Virus record (IMG/VR): IMGVR_UViG_3300033571_003152
Span: 1-22,967 of that record
Length of the DNA stretch: 22,967 bases
Reading direction: 5' to 3' (one strand)
From: a virus
In this document: one piece after another, positions 20,926 to 22,967 of the stretch
Numbering within the stretch: position 1 is the first letter of the stretch
Layout of the letters: every line of letters begins with the position of its first letter
Position numbers and translations under genes: made by a program
The notes under the pieces: model-generated
What the model was told of the DNA's origin: nothing
Database searches by the model: none
Seen by the model: the letters and a program-made list of their open reading frames with translations, nothing else

Positions 20926-22967
20926 ATGGCACTTCCCCAATCAGTCGATCCAACAACCCTAAACCTTAGTGGCAAGCCTACGATGGCTACTGCTCCTACC
21001 ACTACTACATCAGAAGCTTCTACAGGGATGCCAAATCCAACTATAGTTCAAGAAAAAAGCAATGTATCTCCATTGTTAGGTGCTTTGTTTGGTGGTGCGC
21101 TAGGTATGAAATATGCTAATAGTCAAGCAGGAAAAGCAGGCACAGGAACAGGCGCAACTAATACAAGTGGCTCAGGAAGTTTATTAAGTGATCTTATTAA
21201 GGCAGTTACTAGTGGTAAAGGAACACCAACAGGCAACATAGGTAGTGTTAGTAATGTAATTGTTCCTTCAGGTATGTCAGGAACAGAGGCGCAGAATTGG
21301 CTTAATCAAAATTACGGAACAACCAATGGTCAACCTAATTATGTTGTATCAGGTACAAACTTATCCACAGGTGAAATTGTAGGTCTTCCAAACGATAAAA
21401 TTGGCGGAACTAATTTAGGTACTAACACAGGTAATTTTGGTCATACCGCTGATGGTACATCAAGTGGAACTACTACAGGTGGAACTACAGGTGGTACAAC
21501 AAATACAGGCACACTTACCAACATTGGTAGTGGCTATTTCATGGATGACAATAGTAACGTCTATGATTCAAACGGAACTTTAATTTATCAAAATCCAAGC
21601 ATACCTAACACAGGCACACAAACCGAACCTAGTGGCGGTGGCTATGATCCTGCACAAGATCAATACTTTCAAGATTCATCAGGTGACATTTATGATGGCT
21701 TAGGTAATCTTGTATTAGCTTATAACAATGGCTATTACTACGAACCTGATACAGGTAATTTTTATGACTCTAGTACATGGGATGTAGTGGATGATAGCTT
21801 TGATCCATATACAGACTACTTTAATATTCCTACAACAGATGATTTTTTTGGTTCAGGATGGACAGACTCAGGTGGTAGCGTTGATATGGGCGGTTATGGT
21901 ACTGATTGGACAACTACATGGGTTAAAGACGGCGGATCAATTAACAAAGGCGGATTGCCTACCCCATTATTTGCTAATGGAGGCGGTGTGAAAGGTTATG
22001 CTGATGGATCGATTATTGAAGCAGCTACTAATATGGCTCCAAGCTCACAACTAGGATCAACTTCAACTCCTGTAGCTACAGCATCAACAACTGCAAACAC
22101 AACATCAAATACATCAGGCACAGGAAATATTTTAGATTCTATTTTAGGTTTTGCACAAAATAATCCAACGCTTACGGGTGCAGGATTAGGTGCGCTACTT
22201 ACACAATTAATTAATTCAAATGCATCATACCCTGTTAACAAAGGTGTAGACATGGCTGCGTTAGGCGCATTTAAACCACGCACAACACCAACAGGCGCAG
22301 CTCGATTTGTTCCTTATTCAGAATATGGTACACCTACAAGCGCATTCGATTACTCAACTTTATATAACAACTTAGGCGTTTCTCCTTTTGGTGGCGGAGC
22401 CGTATCTCCAAGTACTCCAACTTCCGCGGCTCCAACGCCAACTATGCCTGTAACAGCACCAACAGGTGGATTGCCTACAGGAACAACGCCTGTATCACCA
22501 ACATCACCAACTGTAACAACACCAACAACATCAACACCAACATATTTTGCTGATGCTGATGGCAACATTTATGACGCTGATGGCAATTTAGTTTACGACG
22601 CAACAACAGGAACATCGACAGGTTCTACGGGAACTGCCGTAGCTCCTACAGCAAGCACAACACCATCTAGCGGATTAGCTGTGCCTTCATTACCAACTAC
22701 AACAATTGCTGATGCATCTTATTCTTATGGCACACCTGTATCACCTTCTGAAATATTAGGCTCTAAAAAAGGTGGATTAGCCGTTAAGAAAATGGCTGAC
22801 GGTGGCATGAGTGACTTAGCAGTGACTTCATTAGATTACACGCCATACTATGATAAATTTATCTCAAGTTATGATCCTTCAGGAAATACAACAAGACAAA
22901 GCATTATAGATACAATACATAAATTAAATCCTTATATGCTTGATTCCGATATAGATAACATGGTTGC
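20926..22967 (+). CDS. large low-complexity virion protein, 5' part (runs off the window)
   Basis: The frame starts at ATG 20926, three bases after the previous stop, and stays open to the right edge (680 complete codons). Residues 1-45 are Thr/Ser-rich, then SPLLGALFGGALGMKYANSQ (about 46-65) is hydrophobic and could insert in a membrane. Gly/Thr/Asn-rich low complexity follows. Acidic repeats with YFxDxxGxIYD pattern occur at about residues 204-222, 247-264, 270-285 and 540-558. Two GG-motif clusters are present: KDGGSINKGG with FANGGGVKGYADGS (about 333-363), and SKKGG with MADGGMSD (about 612-630). Together with the previous gene it likely forms the internal or ejection protein set. Because it lacks a stop here, total length is unknown. 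Confidence 0.83.
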   Translation, partial: MALPQSVDPTTLNLSGKPTMATAPTTTTSEASTGMPNPTIVQEKSNVSPLLGALFGGALGMKYANSQAGKAGTGTGATNTSGSGSLLSDLIKAVTSGKGTPTGNIGSVSNVIVPSGMSGTEAQNWLNQNYGTTNGQPNYVVSGTNLSTGEIVGLPNDKIGGTNLGTNTGNFGHTADGTSSGTTTGGTTGGTTNTGTLTNIGSGYFMDDNSNVYDSNGTLIYQNPSIPNTGTQTEPSGGGYDPAQDQYFQDSSGDIYDGLGNLVLAYNNGYYYEPDTGNFYDSSTWDVVDDSFDPYTDYFNIPTTDDFFGSGWTDSGGSVDMGGYGTDWTTTWVKDGGSINKGGLPTPLFANGGGVKGYADGSIIEAATNMAPSSQLGSTSTPVATASTTANTTSNTSGTGNILDSILGFAQNNPTLTGAGLGALLTQLINSNASYPVNKGVDMAALGAFKPRTTPTGAARFVPYSEYGTPTSAFDYSTLYNNLGVSPFGGGAVSPSTPTSAAPTPTMPVTAPTGGLPTGTTPVSPTSPTVTTPTTSTPTYFADADGNIYDADGNLVYDATTGTSTGSTGTAVAPTASTTPSSGLAVPSLPTTTIADASYSYGTPVSPSEILGSKKGGLAVKKMADGGMSDLAVTSLDYTPYYDKFISSYDPSGNTTRQSIIDTIHKLNPYMLDSDIDNMV
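21535..22599 (+). repeat. acidic YFxDxxGxIYD repeats
   Basis: Copies at 21535-21591 (YFMDDNSNVYDSNGTLIYQ), 21664-21720 (YFQDSSGDIYDGLGNLVLA), about 21736-21790 (YYEPDTGNFYDSSTWDVV) and 22543-22599 (YFADADGNIYDADGNLVYD). The DxDxN/G spacing resembles short calcium-binding loops, but no metal site can be shown from sequence alone. Confidence 0.75.

Noticed and set aside
1-22967. tRNA genes, CRISPR arrays, insertion sequences, att sites
   Set aside because: No cloverleaf-like sequence, regularly spaced identical repeats, transposase or integrase was seen. Repeats present are in-frame protein repeats.

Overview
The window looks like part of the late (virion, lysis and host-recognition) region of a tailed phage, probably podovirus-like, that infects an AT-rich, likely aquatic bacterium. 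Every supported gene is on the + strand. Genes are packed end to end, often with 1-nt TAATG or 4-nt ATGA overlaps. The gene types are neck/adaptor proteins, tail fibres, a P22 gp10-like tail protein, holins, an endolysin and large low-complexity virion proteins. No integrase, replication gene, tRNA, CRISPR or insertion sequence was seen. The small proteins at 1161-1807, the adaptor plus zinc-finger pair at 1817-3231 and the gp10-like protein resemble sets I associate with marine and freshwater phages of HMO-2011/pelagiphage/Methylophilales-phage type. That placement is from memory and is tentative.

Layout. 1-1807: 3' end of a Gly/Lys-repeat protein, a probable minor virion or decoration protein, and two small basic proteins. 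1817-3231: a P22 gp4/SU10-type neck protein carrying an inserted discoidin-like domain, then a four-cysteine protein. 3235-8702: two large fibre genes built from shared repeats; the second ends in a glycine-rich, gp38-like adhesin tip. 8706-12524: an AT-richer accessory island with four 2OG-Fe(II) oxygenases, a six-cysteine zinc-ribbon protein, a sulfotransferase-like protein, an APS-kinase-like P-loop kinase and a fibre-assembly-chaperone-like protein. 12548-14214: small proteins and a lysis cassette (XhlA-like protein, TM plus coiled-coil protein, 3TM holin, GH24 endolysin). 14218-18633: SU10-like adaptor, third fibre, P22 gp10-like protein with a duplicated inserted module, and a small Trp-rich protein. 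18636-22967: a possible GNAT-fold protein and two large, probably ejection or internal virion proteins; the last runs off the window.

The most interesting part is 8706-12524. An APS kinase supplies PAPS and a sulfotransferase uses PAPS, so together with four oxygenases they could form a hydroxylation and sulfation pathway. It sits directly behind the adhesin gene and includes a fibre-chaperone-like protein. Its targets could be the fibres themselves or host surface glycans; this is inference. One oxygenase (9343-9837) appears to use a non-ATG start, and the 58-aa zinc-ribbon gene (9837-10013) is easily missed.

Other structure: short GG motifs recur in otherwise unrelated proteins; two fibres share the same C-terminal peptide; and a 126-residue tandem fibre repeat keeps its protein sequence while changing most codons.
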